From Pseudomonadota bacterium (lineage in GTDB: Bacteria; Pseudomonadota; Gammaproteobacteria; Burkholderiales; Burkholderiaceae_F), in contig JAKAFN010000001.1 of NCBI GenBank assembly GCA_021825945.1, positions 248,001 to 312,000 on the forward strand: a DNA stretch of 64,000 nt, read 5' to 3'. Below the pieces are notes generated by a model. The model was not told where the DNA came from, did no database searches, and saw only the letters and a program-made list of their open reading frames with translations. A program made the position numbers and the translations under genes. Positions 15,789 to 24,636 of this stretch are shown here, in pieces; position 1 is the first letter of the stretch; each line of letters starts with the position of its first letter.

Positions 15789-17018
15789 ATGGCCGCCGTT
15801 CCCGAACCCATCGCCGTCCTGGCCCCGTTTGCAAGACTCCCGTTCGGCGGCGATCGCCAGCGTGAAGGCCGCGTGTTTGCGGCGCTGCTCGGAGCCGGCC
15901 TGGCGGCGGTTGCGATCGGTCTCTACTCGGCGATGCAGCTCGAGCGCTACGGCCACGTGATCACCGGCATGAGTAACCAGGTGGTCTGGGGCTTACCGCA
16001 CGTTTTCGCGATTTTCCTGATCGTATCGGCGTCGGGGGTGCTCAACGTTGCGTCGATCGGCTCCGTGTTCGGACGCCACGAATACAAGGAGCGCGCCCGC
16101 CTGGCCGGCCTGCTGTCGATCGCGATGCTGGCCGGCGGATTGAGTGTGCTGGTGCTGGATCTCGGCCGACCGGATCGGCTGATGGTCGCAATCACCCATT
16201 TCAATTTCCGCTCGGTATTCGCGTGGAATGTGTTCCTGTATTCCGGCTTGTTCGCCGTGGTGGCAGTGTATCTCTGGACCCTGATGGAGCGGCGGATGAA
16301 TCCGCTCTCGCATCCGGTCGGGATGGTCACGTTCGTGTGGCGGTTCGTGCTGACGACCGGAACCGGGTCGATATTCGGTTTCCTGGTGGCGCGGCAGGCA
16401 TATCAATCGGCAGTTCTCGCCCCCATGTTCATCGTCATGTCCTTCGCGTGGGGCTTGGCGGCATTCCTGGTGGTCCAGCAGACGATGTTTTCGTGGAACG
16501 GCAGACGGATGCCGGAAGACCTGCAGCGGCGCATGACGCGGCTGCTCGGCATCTTCCTCGTCGGCGTACTGTACTTCATGCTTGTCTATCACCTGACGAA
16601 CCTGTACTACGCGCGGCAGACCGCATTCGAGCGCTTCATCCTCGTGTATGGATCGCCCTATGCCATGCTGTTCTGGGTCGGGTTCGTGTTCCTCGGCAGC
16701 TTTCTACCCTTGTTGATGGTGTTCCGTCCGGCGACGGCAACGCCCTGCATCGCGATCGCCGCGGCGCTGCTGGTGCTGGGCGGGGCGCTCGCCGAACTGT
16801 ACGTGTTCATCGTGGGGGGGCAGGCGTTCCCGCTCGACATCTTCCCCGGTTTCGTCGCCCAGAGCACCTTCTGGGATGGGCAGGTTGCCCGCTATACGCC
16901 GAGCTTGCCGGAGATCGGATTGGCGATCGGAGGCATCGGGCTGGCCTACACGCTGACCGTCATCGGCGTTCGGGTCCTGGACTTCCTGCCGCACGACGGC
17001 ACCGCCCGCGAGGCGTGA
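15789..17018 (+). CDS. dsrP: DsrP, NrfD/PsrC-like membrane subunit of DsrMKJOP
   Basis: DsrP is the large integral membrane protein that interacts with the quinone pool. The 409-residue product has about ten predicted helices (for example FAALLGAGLAAVAIGLYSAM, ARLAGLLSIAMLAGGLSVLV) and belongs to the NrfD/PsrC family. It starts one base after the dsrO stop and is followed by dsrN four bases after its own stop. The order J-O-P is conserved. Confidence 0.94.
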   Translation: MAAVPEPIAVLAPFARLPFGGDRQREGRVFAALLGAGLAAVAIGLYSAMQLERYGHVITGMSNQVVWGLPHVFAIFLIVSASGVLNVASIGSVFGRHEYKERARLAGLLSIAMLAGGLSVLVLDLGRPDRLMVAITHFNFRSVFAWNVFLYSGLFAVVAVYLWTLMERRMNPLSHPVGMVTFVWRFVLTTGTGSIFGFLVARQAYQSAVLAPMFIVMSFAWGLAAFLVVQQTMFSWNGRRMPEDLQRRMTRLLGIFLVGVLYFMLVYHLTNLYYARQTAFERFILVYGSPYAMLFWVGFVFLGSFLPLLMVFRPATATPCIAIAAALLVLGGALAELYVFIVGGQAFPLDIFPGFVAQSTFWDGQVARYTPSLPEIGLAIGGIGLAYTLTVIGVRVLDFLPHDGTAREA

Positions 17019-17022
17019 CGCC

Positions 17023-18531
17023 ATGGCCGACGCCGACCGCATGGCCCGGGAGTCCGCGGTGGTGACCGCCGCCGCGACGGTGACGGCCGGGGTGCCACCC
17101 CGTGTCTTGATATCGGGAGCGCACCGTTCCTCGGGGAAGACGACGATTGCCCTCGGTTTGGCGGCGGCGCTGCGCGCGCGGGGATTGGCGGTGCAGCCGT
17201 TCAAGAAGGGGCCGGATTACATCGATCCCATGTGGCTCGGTCATGCGGCGTGGCGCGACTGCTACAACCTCGATCCGTATCTCATGAGCGGAGATGCGAT
17301 CGGCGCAATGTTCGCCGCCAAAGCGGCAGATGCCGACGTCGCACTGATCGAAGGCAATCAAGGCCTGTTCGACGGGGTCGCGCTCGACGGTTCCAATAGC
17401 AGTGCGGCGCTCGCCGCGATGCTCGGCATGCCGGTCGTGCTGGTGATCGACGCGCGCGGCATGAACCGCGGCGTTGCGCCGATCCTGCTCGGGTATCAGG
17501 CGTTCGACCGTGCGGTGCGGATCGGCGGAGTGGTGCTCAATCGCGTCGGCAGCCCCCGGCACGAGGCGAAACTGCGCGCCGTGATCGAGCACTACACCGA
17601 CATTCCGGTGTTGGGCGCAGTGCGCGAAGAGACTACGGTGGGAATGACCGAGCGCCATCTGGGTCTGGTCCCGACCAATGAAGCGGCGTGCGCCCGAGAG
17701 CAGATCGACCGGATTCGTGCGCACATCGCCGAACAGGTGGATCTCGATCGGGTCCTTGCCGTCGCCCGGTCCGCAGACCCGCACATCGGTTTCCGCTCGG
17801 TGGGGACCGACGTGCCGGTCGCGGTTGCGCTTGGCGGATCGGGATTGCCCCGGGCACGGATCGGTGTTGCGATGGATCGGGCGTTCGGGTTCTATTACGC
17901 GGACGACCTCGAGGCGTTGCGCCGCGCCGGTGCGGCAATCGTCCCGTTCGACACGTTGCGCGACCACGACCTGCCGGCCGTCGACGCACTGTTCATCGGC
18001 GGCGGATTCCCCGAGAGTTGCGCCGGCGAACTCGCGGCCAACGTAAGCCTGCGTGGGCAGATTGCGGCGGCCGTGGCGCGCGGCATGCCGGCGTATGCGG
18101 AGTGCGGCGGCCTGATGTATCTGGCGCGCAGCCTGATCGTCGAGGGTCGCCGTCACGAAATGGTCGGCGCGATTCCCGGCGACGTACACATGCAGCGGCG
18201 TCCGGTCGGATCCGGTTATGTGGAACTGGAAGGTACCGGACACGCGCCGCACGGCCCGGGCCGGATTCGCGGCGCGGTGTTCCGTGCGCACGAGTTCCAC
18301 TATTCCGCGATCGCCGGCTTGCCGCCGGATACGCGCTATGCCTATCGGGTGCGGCGCGGCTACGGCGTGGATGGCGAGAACGACGGCATCGTGGTCCGCA
18401 ATCTCGTCGCGTCGTATAGTCACCTGCGCAGTATCGCGGGGGCGGATTGGGCGAGACAGTTCGTCGACTTCGTGGTCCATGCGGGCGCCGCGCGCGTGGA
18501 CCACGCCGTGGAGCCGGCTCATGCCGCGTGA
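17023..18531 (+). CDS. dsrN: DsrN, siroheme amidase (cobyrinate a,c-diamide synthase family)
   Basis: DsrN amidates siroheme to siroamide, the prosthetic group of DsrAB. The 502-residue protein is of the CobB/CbiA type. An N-terminal ATPase domain has the phosphate-binding motif [14 protein letters not shown], and a C-terminal glutamine amidotransferase domain has the nucleophile-type motif [13 protein letters not shown] with Cys near residue 360. It follows dsrP by four bases and overlaps the start of the methyltransferase gene, so the siroheme functions are joined in one operon. No other cobalamin genes are nearby, which supports the siroheme role over B12 synthesis. Confidence 0.92.
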   Translation: MADADRMARESAVVTAAATVTAGVPPRVLISGAHRSSGKTTIALGLAAALRARGLAVQPFKKGPDYIDPMWLGHAAWRDCYNLDPYLMSGDAIGAMFAAKAADADVALIEGNQGLFDGVALDGSNSSAALAAMLGMPVVLVIDARGMNRGVAPILLGYQAFDRAVRIGGVVLNRVGSPRHEAKLRAVIEHYTDIPVLGAVREETTVGMTERHLGLVPTNEAACAREQIDRIRAHIAEQVDLDRVLAVARSADPHIGFRSVGTDVPVAVALGGSGLPRARIGVAMDRAFGFYYADDLEALRRAGAAIVPFDTLRDHDLPAVDALFIGGGFPESCAGELAANVSLRGQIAAAVARGMPAYAECGGLMYLARSLIVEGRRHEMVGAIPGDVHMQRRPVGSGYVELEGTGHAPHGPGRIRGAVFRAHEFHYSAIAGLPPDTRYAYRVRRGYGVDGENDGIVVRNLVASYSHLRSIAGADWARQFVDFVVHAGAARVDHAVEPAHAA

Positions 18532-19366
18532 TGAAATCATGGAGATGCATTCCTCCCGCACCCTGGCACCGGAGGCGACCCCGAACGGCGGGTGCGTGGC
18601 ATTGGTTGGGGCAGGCCCGGGTGACCCGGAGTTGCTGACCGTCCGGGCGTTGCGCCGGATCGAAAGCGCGGATGTCGTGCTCTACGACAATCTGGTCTCG
18701 CCGGCGATCCTGGATCTGCTGCCGGAACGTGCCGAACGGATCTATGTCGGCAAACGCCGCAACCATCATGCCATGCGCCAGGACGAGATCAATGCGCTGA
18801 TGGTGTCGCTGGCGCGCGCCGGTCGCCGAGTGCTGCGGCTCAAGTCCGGTGATCCGTTCATTTTCGGACGAGGTGGAGAAGAGCTGGAGGCCTTGTCGGC
18901 GGCGGGAATCGCCTGTGAGGTCGTTCCGGGCATCACCGCCGCGATCGGCGCATCGGCTGCCGCCGCGATCCCGCTTACCCACCGCGGGCACGCGCAGGCC
19001 GTCACCTTCGTCACCGGCCATCTGCAGGACGGCAGCCTCGATCTCGACTGGCCGGCATTGGCCCGCCCACGACAGACGCTGGTCATCTACATGGGGCTGC
19101 ATGGTCTTGCCACGCTCTGCGCGCAACTGATCGCCCATGGGCGCGGGTCCGATACGCCCGCCGCCATCGTGCAGCAGGCGACGCAACCGGGGCAACGCGT
19201 GCTCGTCGCAACGCTGCAGACGCTCGCGGACCGTGCGATCGAGGAAGGCATCAAGGCGCCGACCGTCGTCCTCGTGGGAGAGGTTGCAGGCTGTGCGATC
19301 CGGGGCTTGGATGCACTCGGGAATGAGCCGGCCGAGCACGCGCTGGCGGGAGCGGTTGGCCGTTAA
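18521..19366 (+). CDS. cobA: Uroporphyrinogen-III C-methyltransferase (siroheme branch)
   Basis: This enzyme methylates uroporphyrinogen III twice to make precorrin-2, the precursor of siroheme. The 281-residue protein starts its conserved domain with [20 protein letters not shown] and has [18 protein letters not shown] and [11 protein letters not shown], all family hallmarks. It lacks the dehydrogenase/chelatase domain of CysG, so those steps must be encoded elsewhere. The start at 18521 overlaps dsrN by 11 bases and has GGAG upstream; ATG codons at 18539 and 18545 are alternatives. Placement at the end of the dsr operon makes siroheme supply for DsrAB the likely purpose. Confidence 0.93.
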   Translation: MPRDEIMEMHSSRTLAPEATPNGGCVALVGAGPGDPELLTVRALRRIESADVVLYDNLVSPAILDLLPERAERIYVGKRRNHHAMRQDEINALMVSLARAGRRVLRLKSGDPFIFGRGGEELEALSAAGIACEVVPGITAAIGASAAAAIPLTHRGHAQAVTFVTGHLQDGSLDLDWPALARPRQTLVIYMGLHGLATLCAQLIAHGRGSDTPAAIVQQATQPGQRVLVATLQTLADRAIEEGIKAPTVVLVGEVAGCAIRGLDALGNEPAEHALAGAVGR

Positions 19367-19395
19367 GGGGGAACGATCGTCGTTGAGAGGGAAAA

Positions 19396-19485
19396 GTCCG
19401 TGGCAATCCAGCCGTTTTCTGGATCGCACGGCCCTGCGGGCCTCGTGAGACGAGGTGGCGGCCCTTGCGATGACGAGGCTGACGG
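19396..19485. repeat. Probable decayed dispersed palindromic element after the methyltransferase gene
   Basis: The 211-base space between two converging genes holds GGCAATCCAGCC-TTTT-CTGGATCGC and CCTCGTGAGACGAGG arms next to CTTGCGATGACGAGG. This resembles the common 'GCAATCCAG ... CTTGCGATGACG' intergenic repeats of many bacteria. A related arm (CTTGCGAGG) forms the palindrome at 24558-24591. Confidence 0.4.
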
Positions 19486-19577
19486 GTTGCCGGCCCTTGC
19501 CATGAGGGCCGACGCTTCCGCGTTCGGGGACGCAGGTCATGCCATGGCGGCGAGAGGCCTTGTCGACGGCGGGGAGG

Positions 19578-20669
19578 TCAGTTCGGAACGAGGGCGCGCG
19601 CGGCGCCGATGACGCCATCGGTGCCCGCATCGCGCCAGTGCGACAGCAAGGCGCGCGCGCATGCTTCCCATCGATCGGCGCCAGCGGTGGCAACGCTACG
19701 GATCGTGTCGAGATGGATACGATCCGGTCCGCCGGCGGTTGCCAACTCCGGTGCGAGGGCTTTTCGCATCCCGTCGAAGTTCGAACGCCAGAATGCCAGC
19801 GACTCGCTTGCCTGTCGCGCGATGAGTTCCGGCAGCGTGACGAGACAGTCGGCAAGCAGGTCGCGCACGGCGCGCAAGATCACCTCGGTCCGCCGGTCCG
19901 TCATGTCCGCCAGCATCCGTTCCCAATCCGGCCCCAGGACCAGGCCCGCGCGAATCTCTCCGAGTTCATGAAGGATCAGCGTCTCCGTTTCCCGCTCTAC
20001 GATGCGTTCGATGAAATCCGCGCGCGTTTCCGCTTTGCCGACCCGCCCGCCGTGCCCGGAACCCGCCCGCAGACCGGAGGCGTCGGGGCGCAGACCGTGC
20101 TGTTCCGCACGAGTCCATAGCCAGCGTCGAAAGGCGTCTCGGCGGATTTGGATGGCACCGTTGCGGCTGGTTGCCGGGGGCGCCGAAAAACCCCGCGCCC
20201 ATTCGCGATCGACGATCGTGACCGGGATGCCGTCGCGGACTTCCTCTCGCACGGTTTCGGCGAGGAAAAATATCGGGACACCGAATCGTCCCAGCCCGGC
20301 GCCATACAAAAGCCGCTCCGGCAGATCCATCGTCCCGATCCGGTGGTTGATTTCGGCCTCATCAAAGGCATCCACGATGCCGCCCTCCGGAAATGGAATG
20401 CCGACGAACGCGTCTATGCCGTCGAACACGGTATCCCATCGCGATTCCTGGCAGGTGATCCATTCCCGCACCCGTTCGCTCGGCGGGGCCATGCCGAGCG
20501 GGTAGTCGCTCATCCAGCGGAAGTATTCGCGCATCCCGAGCAGGTAGACGCACATGCCAAGTTCGCGGGCGTGCCGCGCGTCGGCGACGTCGCAGTTGTC
20601 TTGCACCGCGGCCGCAAGTTGCGCGACCGCTGCGATTCCGGGTTCGCGGGCGTTCGGGCGTTGAAGCAT
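19578..20669 (-). CDS. Unknown cytoplasmic protein at the edge of the dsr island, possible DsrS-like protein
   Basis: This 363-residue protein is soluble by appearance, rich in tryptophan and arginine, with no signal peptide and no motif I can tie to an enzyme. Segments such as CVYLLGMREYFRWMSDYPLGM and VREWITCQESRWDTV look like a conserved core. Its size and position at the distal end of a dsr cluster recall DsrS of Allochromatium, a cytoplasmic protein of about 40 kDa. I cannot confirm homology by eye, and it may instead belong to an uncharacterised family found outside sulfur oxidisers. It follows the response regulator by 35 bases on the same strand, so it may be co-transcribed with it. 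Confidence 0.6.
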   Translation of the reverse strand: MLQRPNAREPGIAAVAQLAAAVQDNCDVADARHARELGMCVYLLGMREYFRWMSDYPLGMAPPSERVREWITCQESRWDTVFDGIDAFVGIPFPEGGIVDAFDEAEINHRIGTMDLPERLLYGAGLGRFGVPIFFLAETVREEVRDGIPVTIVDREWARGFSAPPATSRNGAIQIRRDAFRRWLWTRAEQHGLRPDASGLRAGSGHGGRVGKAETRADFIERIVERETETLILHELGEIRAGLVLGPDWERMLADMTDRRTEVILRAVRDLLADCLVTLPELIARQASESLAFWRSNFDGMRKALAPELATAGGPDRIHLDTIRSVATAGADRWEACARALLSHWRDAGTDGVIGAARALVPN

Positions 20670-20704
20670 CGTGCCGCAATTGTGCGCCGTTCCGCGCCGA
20701 ATCG

Positions 20705-21379
20705 CTATAGCACCGAATGGGAGGAGCCGCTATGCCGGTGTTCGACGGCGAAGACCGCGGCCTCGACCCGCGACGTGAGCTTGAGCTTGGCGAGGATGTG
20801 CCGCACATGCAGCTTGACCGTGTCGTGACTGATGTTGAGCGCCTTGGCGATGGCCTTGTTGCTCTTCCCCGCCGCCACGTGATTGAGGATTTCCCGTTCC
20901 CGCTCGGTGAGTTTCACGGCCTTTTCACTACGCTGACCGGCCGTTCCGGTTTGTAGAAGATGGGCGAGTTTGCTCGCCATCGCCGGCGCCACCACGAGTT
21001 CGCCGCGCGCCGCGCGCCGCACCGACTCGACGATGTCGGTCGGCTCCATGTCCTTGAGTAGATAGCCGCGGGCCCCGGCGCTCAGCGCATTGGCGAGGTC
21101 GTCCTTCGAGTCGCTCATGGTCAGGATCACGGTCGGGACGTCGATTCCTTCCTGGCGCAGTTCGCGCAGCAGGCTAACGCCGTCCATCTGCGGCATGCGC
21201 AGATCCATGATGACCAGTGCGGGATTCGCGTCCTGGATGATGACGCGCGCCTGGGCGGGCGTGCCCGCCTTGCCGACCACACGGAACCCGCCGCTGTGTT
21301 CGAGCAGCTCCGCCAGGCCGCTCTGGCACAACCGGTGGTCGTCGACCAGCGCGACATCGATCGTGTTTGTCGGGGTCAT
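20705..21379 (-). CDS. NarL/FixJ-family response regulator
   Basis: This is a 224-residue two-component transcription regulator. The receiver domain (residues 6-125) has the acidic pair DD at 13-14 and the phospho-acceptor D59 in LVIMDLRMPQMDG. A LuxR-type helix-turn-helix (KLTEREREILNHVAAGKSNKAIAK ... VKLHVRHILAKL) lies near residues 155-215. The start ATG overlaps the stop of the kinase gene (ATGA), so the pair is made together. The island it sits in makes sulfur genes a plausible target, which is inference only. CTACCC-containing palindromes near dsrA and the second sulfur cluster are candidate sites. Confidence 0.93.
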   Translation of the reverse strand: MTPTNTIDVALVDDHRLCQSGLAELLEHSGGFRVVGKAGTPAQARVIIQDANPALVIMDLRMPQMDGVSLLRELRQEGIDVPTVILTMSDSKDDLANALSAGARGYLLKDMEPTDIVESVRRAARGELVVAPAMASKLAHLLQTGTAGQRSEKAVKLTEREREILNHVAAGKSNKAIAKALNISHDTVKLHVRHILAKLKLTSRVEAAVFAVEHRHSGSSHSVL

Positions 21380-22113
21380 GCGCCTTCTCCGGAAATGGGC
21401 GGGCAGGACGGGATCACGAGCCGAACGCGAGTCCCGCCGCATGGACAGGGTTCGACCGTGAGCGTGCCGCCAAGTCGTCGCGCGCGCTCCTGCATGATGC
21501 GCAACCCGAAATGCCCCTGTTGCCGGACATTTGCCTGCTCGAGGCCGATGCCGTTGTCGGTAACCATCAGTTCGATGTGACCCTGCTCCTCGAGCAGCAA
21601 TACGCCGACGCAATTCGCATGGGCATATTTCAGCGCGTTGGTGATCGCCTCGCGCGCGATATAGAACATCTGGTGCTCTTCGTATGCCGGGAGCTTGGCG
21701 TTGCCGAGCAGGTTGGTGAAGTCGATTTCCACCTCGCTCACGACACGCAGTTCGTCGATGGCGATCTCCAGCGCGGAGACCAGATCCGGCGCAGCCATCG
21801 CGCCGCGGAAGTGCGTGATGATTTCGCGCAACCCGGATTGCACGCCGGCGATCGCCGTATCGATGTCGGTGGCGAGCGTGCCGGCTCGCCCGGTGTCGCC
21901 GCGGGCAATGGCGTCGCGTAGCATCGTCATGCGCATGCGCACCGAGGTGATGCTCTGCGCAACCGAGTCGTGAACTTCGTTGGCGAGCATCTGCCGCTCC
22001 TGCTCGACGCGCGCGTGGACCTCGTCGTCGACCATTCGCGCACGATCCGCATCCGGATCCCGCGCCTCCGGCGACAGAACCGAGCCAATGTCCACGTCGA
22101 TGCAGTGGGTCAT
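21376..22113 (-). CDS. Small soluble NarX/DegS-type sensor histidine kinase
   Basis: This 245-residue kinase has the HisKA_3 phosphorylation box EVHDSVAQSITSVRMRM (His near residue 49) and an ATPase domain with AREAITNALKYAHA (N box), DNGIGL (G1) and HFGLRIMQERARRLGG. There is no membrane helix and no recognisable sensor domain; only about 40 residues precede the phosphorylation helix. Sensing could be through a partner protein or through cysteines (Cys4, one before the G1 box, and CPC near the end). It lies about 100 bases after trpE on the same strand. The upstream open frame to 22296 looks non-coding. Confidence 0.9.
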   Translation of the reverse strand: MTHCIDVDIGSVLSPEARDPDADRARMVDDEVHARVEQERQMLANEVHDSVAQSITSVRMRMTMLRDAIARGDTGRAGTLATDIDTAIAGVQSGLREIITHFRGAMAAPDLVSALEIAIDELRVVSEVEIDFTNLLGNAKLPAYEEHQMFYIAREAITNALKYAHANCVGVLLLEEQGHIELMVTDNGIGLEQANVRQQGHFGLRIMQERARRLGGTLTVEPCPCGGTRVRLVIPSCPPISGEGA

Positions 22114-22211
22114 GATTGGCGGATTTTGCGCGTTTGCACCGCAAGGAGCAAGTTGGAGGCCGGTCGCAAGCGCGGGCGGGGCCCCGCAGGCGATTTCGGG
22201 GGGCGCTGCGG

Positions 22212-23720
22212 TCAATCCGTCTCGAGATCGAATCCGTCTTCCACTTGTTCCGCCGCGCGCAGGACCGCCCGTGCCTTGGCTTCCGTCTCCTTCCACTCGG
22301 ACTCGGGAATCGAGTCGGCAACGATGCCGGCCGCCGCCTGGGCGTACAGCGTGCGGTCCTTGATGATGCCGGTGCGGATTGCGATCGCCAGGTCCATGTC
22401 GCCCGCGAAGCTGAGGTAGCCCACGGCGCCGCCGTAGATGCCGCGCTTGACGGGCTCGAGCTCGTCGATGATTTCCATGGCACGGACCTTGGGCGTTCCC
22501 GACAGCGTTCCCGCCGGAAAGGTTGCCCGCAGCACATCGAAATTGGTGAGGTCCGGTTTCAGGATCCCTTCGACGTGGCTCACCAGGTGCATCACATGCG
22601 AGTAGCGTTCGACGACCATCCGTTCCGTCACCTGCACGCTGCCGATCTTCGCGATGCGGCCGATATCGTTGCGCGCGAGATCGATCAGCATCAGGTGTTC
22701 CGCCCGCTCTTTGGGGTCGGCGAGCAGTTCCGCTGCAAGGGCCGCATCCTGTTCCGGTGTCGCGCCCCGTGGACGGGTGCCTGCGAGCGGACGGATCGCC
22801 ACCGAACGCTCGCCGTCGCGCGCTTCGGAACGCACCAGGATTTCCGGCGAGGCGCCCACGACCTGGGTCTCGCCGAAGTCGTAGTAGTACATGTAGGGAG
22901 ATGGGTTGAGCGTGCGCAGTGCGCGATAGAGCGACAGCGGCGAGGCGGTGTAGGGTTTGCGGATCCGTTGCCCGATCTGCACCTGGAAGATATCGCCGGC
23001 GGTGATGTACTCCTTGGCACGCGCCACCGCGGCGAGGTAGGCGTCCTTCGCAAACTCGCGGTGCTCGGCGTGGCGGGACGTCGCGTGGGCATGTGGCGCC
23101 TCGACCGACCGGTGCAGCCGGGATTTCAGTTCCCGCAGTCGCGACCGCCCGCGGGCGTAGCCGTCGGGATCGCGGGGATCGGCATAGACGATCAGATAGA
23201 CCCGGCCGCTCAGGTTGTCGACGACGGCAAGTTCCTCCGTCAACAGCAAATGGATGTCCGGCAGTCCGAGGTCGTCGGGCGGCGTGTGGCGGAGTTTCCG
23301 CTCGATGAGGCGGACGGTGTCGTACCCGAAATAGCCGGCCAGCCCGCCGCAGAATCGCGGCATGCCGGGCCGCAGGGCGACGCGGAAGCGTGCCAGGAAG
23401 GTTTCCACGAATCGCAGGGGATCGCCCTCGTCCATCGCCGTGACGGTGCCGTCGGTGAGGACTTCGGTACGATGTCGATCGCCGGTGCCGATGAAACTGC
23501 GGATTGCCGTGCGCGCGGGCAAACCGATGAACGAGTAGCGGCCGAAACGCTCCCCGCCGACCACCGATTCGAGCAGGTAGGAGTTCGCGGGGTTGGGCTG
23601 GCTCCGAACCAGCTTTAGGTATAGCGACAGGGGCGTGTCGAGGTCGGAGAAGGTTTCGGCGATCAGCGCGACCCGGTTGTACCCCTGCGCCGCCAGAGCC
23701 TGGAATTCACTTTCCGTCAT
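22212..23720 (-). CDS. trpE: Anthranilate synthase component I
   Basis: TrpE makes anthranilate from chorismate with ammonia from TrpG. The 502-residue length is standard. The chosen start MTESEFQALAAQGYNRVALI and the LLES element (NSYLLESVVGGERFGRYSF), which forms the tryptophan feedback site, match the family. The catalytic chorismate-binding half is complete (IFQVQIGQR, SPEILVR, LAGTRPRGATPEQD, TFPAGTLSGTPK). It follows gph and rpe as in other betaproteobacteria, but trpG and trpD are displaced to the far side of the dsr island. Confidence 0.97.
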   Translation of the reverse strand: MTESEFQALAAQGYNRVALIAETFSDLDTPLSLYLKLVRSQPNPANSYLLESVVGGERFGRYSFIGLPARTAIRSFIGTGDRHRTEVLTDGTVTAMDEGDPLRFVETFLARFRVALRPGMPRFCGGLAGYFGYDTVRLIERKLRHTPPDDLGLPDIHLLLTEELAVVDNLSGRVYLIVYADPRDPDGYARGRSRLRELKSRLHRSVEAPHAHATSRHAEHREFAKDAYLAAVARAKEYITAGDIFQVQIGQRIRKPYTASPLSLYRALRTLNPSPYMYYYDFGETQVVGASPEILVRSEARDGERSVAIRPLAGTRPRGATPEQDAALAAELLADPKERAEHLMLIDLARNDIGRIAKIGSVQVTERMVVERYSHVMHLVSHVEGILKPDLTNFDVLRATFPAGTLSGTPKVRAMEIIDELEPVKRGIYGGAVGYLSFAGDMDLAIAIRTGIIKDRTLYAQAAAGIVADSIPESEWKETEAKARAVLRAAEQVEDGFDLETD

Positions 23721-23805
23721 TTGGACACTGTTCCCGTTTCCTTGCCTATGCTCCATCCCGGAAGCGTCGCCGGGCCGTGCACGGGCGCCGCCCGGACCCC
23801 GAATG

Positions 23806-24528
23806 TCATGCCATGCCGGCCCGGGCGGCCTGCAGCGCCCATTGCGTCGCGCCCGCGAAGTCCGGGAACAGCGCGTCCGCGCCGCCGTCCCCTTCCAGCA
23901 GCGCATGCACCGGTTCGCCCTCGTTGTAACCGGTTTCGACCAGCACGCAGCGACTGCCGGCGGCATGGGCAGCCTGGACGTCGTTTGCCGAGTCGCCGAT
24001 GAGGACCGTCTCCTGCGTACTGACACCGAGGCGACGGCAAGCCTCGAAGATCACGTCGGGGTGCGGCTTGCCATGCGCCACTTCATCTGCGGTCACGACG
24101 ACGTCGAGCAGATCCCGTAACCCGGCACGCGCCAGCAGCGGCGTGGTGAACTCGCTGTGCTTGTTGGTGACACAGCCCACGCGCAGCCCAGCCTCCCGCA
24201 GCTTCGCCAGCCCGGTCGGGACGGGGTCGAAAACCACGGCGAGGCTGCCGTTGATCGCGGAATAGTGGCGACGGAACGACTCCCGCGCCCGCGCGAAGCG
24301 CTCCGCGTCGACCCGGCCGTCGATGTCGTCGGTGAGCGCGCGATGGATCAGCAAGTCGACTCCTTTGCCGACGAACTGCGCGATGCGGGTTTCCGGCAGA
24401 CTCGTCATGCCGAAGTCTTCGCGCAGTCGGTTGGTCGCGGCGGCGATGTCCGGCGCGGTGTCCATCAATGTGCCGTCGAGATCGATCAGCGCCGCGCGGA
24501 GCGCGCCACGAGGAGGGGCCGTATTCAT
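23806..24528 (-). CDS. gph: Phosphoglycolate phosphatase (HAD family)
   Basis: Gph removes phosphate from 2-phosphoglycolate formed by Rubisco oxygenation or DNA repair. The 240-residue protein has the HAD motifs LIDLDGTLMDT (nucleophile Asp), VTNKHSEF, KPHPDVIFEA and IGDSANDVQAA. The ATG at 24528 gives the family-like N-terminus; the frame is open further upstream through a palindromic repeat, which is unlikely to be translated. Gene order rpe-gph-trpE is common in betaproteobacteria. Confidence 0.93.
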   Translation of the reverse strand: MNTAPPRGALRAALIDLDGTLMDTAPDIAAATNRLREDFGMTSLPETRIAQFVGKGVDLLIHRALTDDIDGRVDAERFARARESFRRHYSAINGSLAVVFDPVPTGLAKLREAGLRVGCVTNKHSEFTTPLLARAGLRDLLDVVVTADEVAHGKPHPDVIFEACRRLGVSTQETVLIGDSANDVQAAHAAGSRCVLVETGYNEGEPVHALLEGDGGADALFPDFAGATQWALQAARAGMA

Positions 24529-24557
24529 GTTCGAGGCTTTCTGCGTAACGTGACAAT

Positions 24558-24591
24558 CGTCCTTGCGAGGCCGATCGGCCTCGCAAGGACG
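24558..24591. repeat. Perfect 34-base palindrome between rpe and gph
   Basis: Bases 24558-24591 form an exact inverted repeat centred on GATC, with arms reading CGTCCTTGCGAGGCC. It lies in the 108-base gap between rpe and gph. The arm sequence is like dispersed 'CTTGCGAGG' repeats, and a related decayed form may be at 19396-19485. It could act as an mRNA hairpin. Confidence 0.7.
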
Positions 24592-24636
24592 GCCAGCCGG
24601 TTTTTTCGCGCGGCCGCGCAACTCGTCATGGCCCGC

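Noticed and set aside
17023..18531. Cobalamin biosynthesis as the purpose of the CobB-type and methyltransferase genes
   Set aside because: No other B12 genes are present, both are coupled to dsrP, and DsrN-type siroheme amidation explains the context better.
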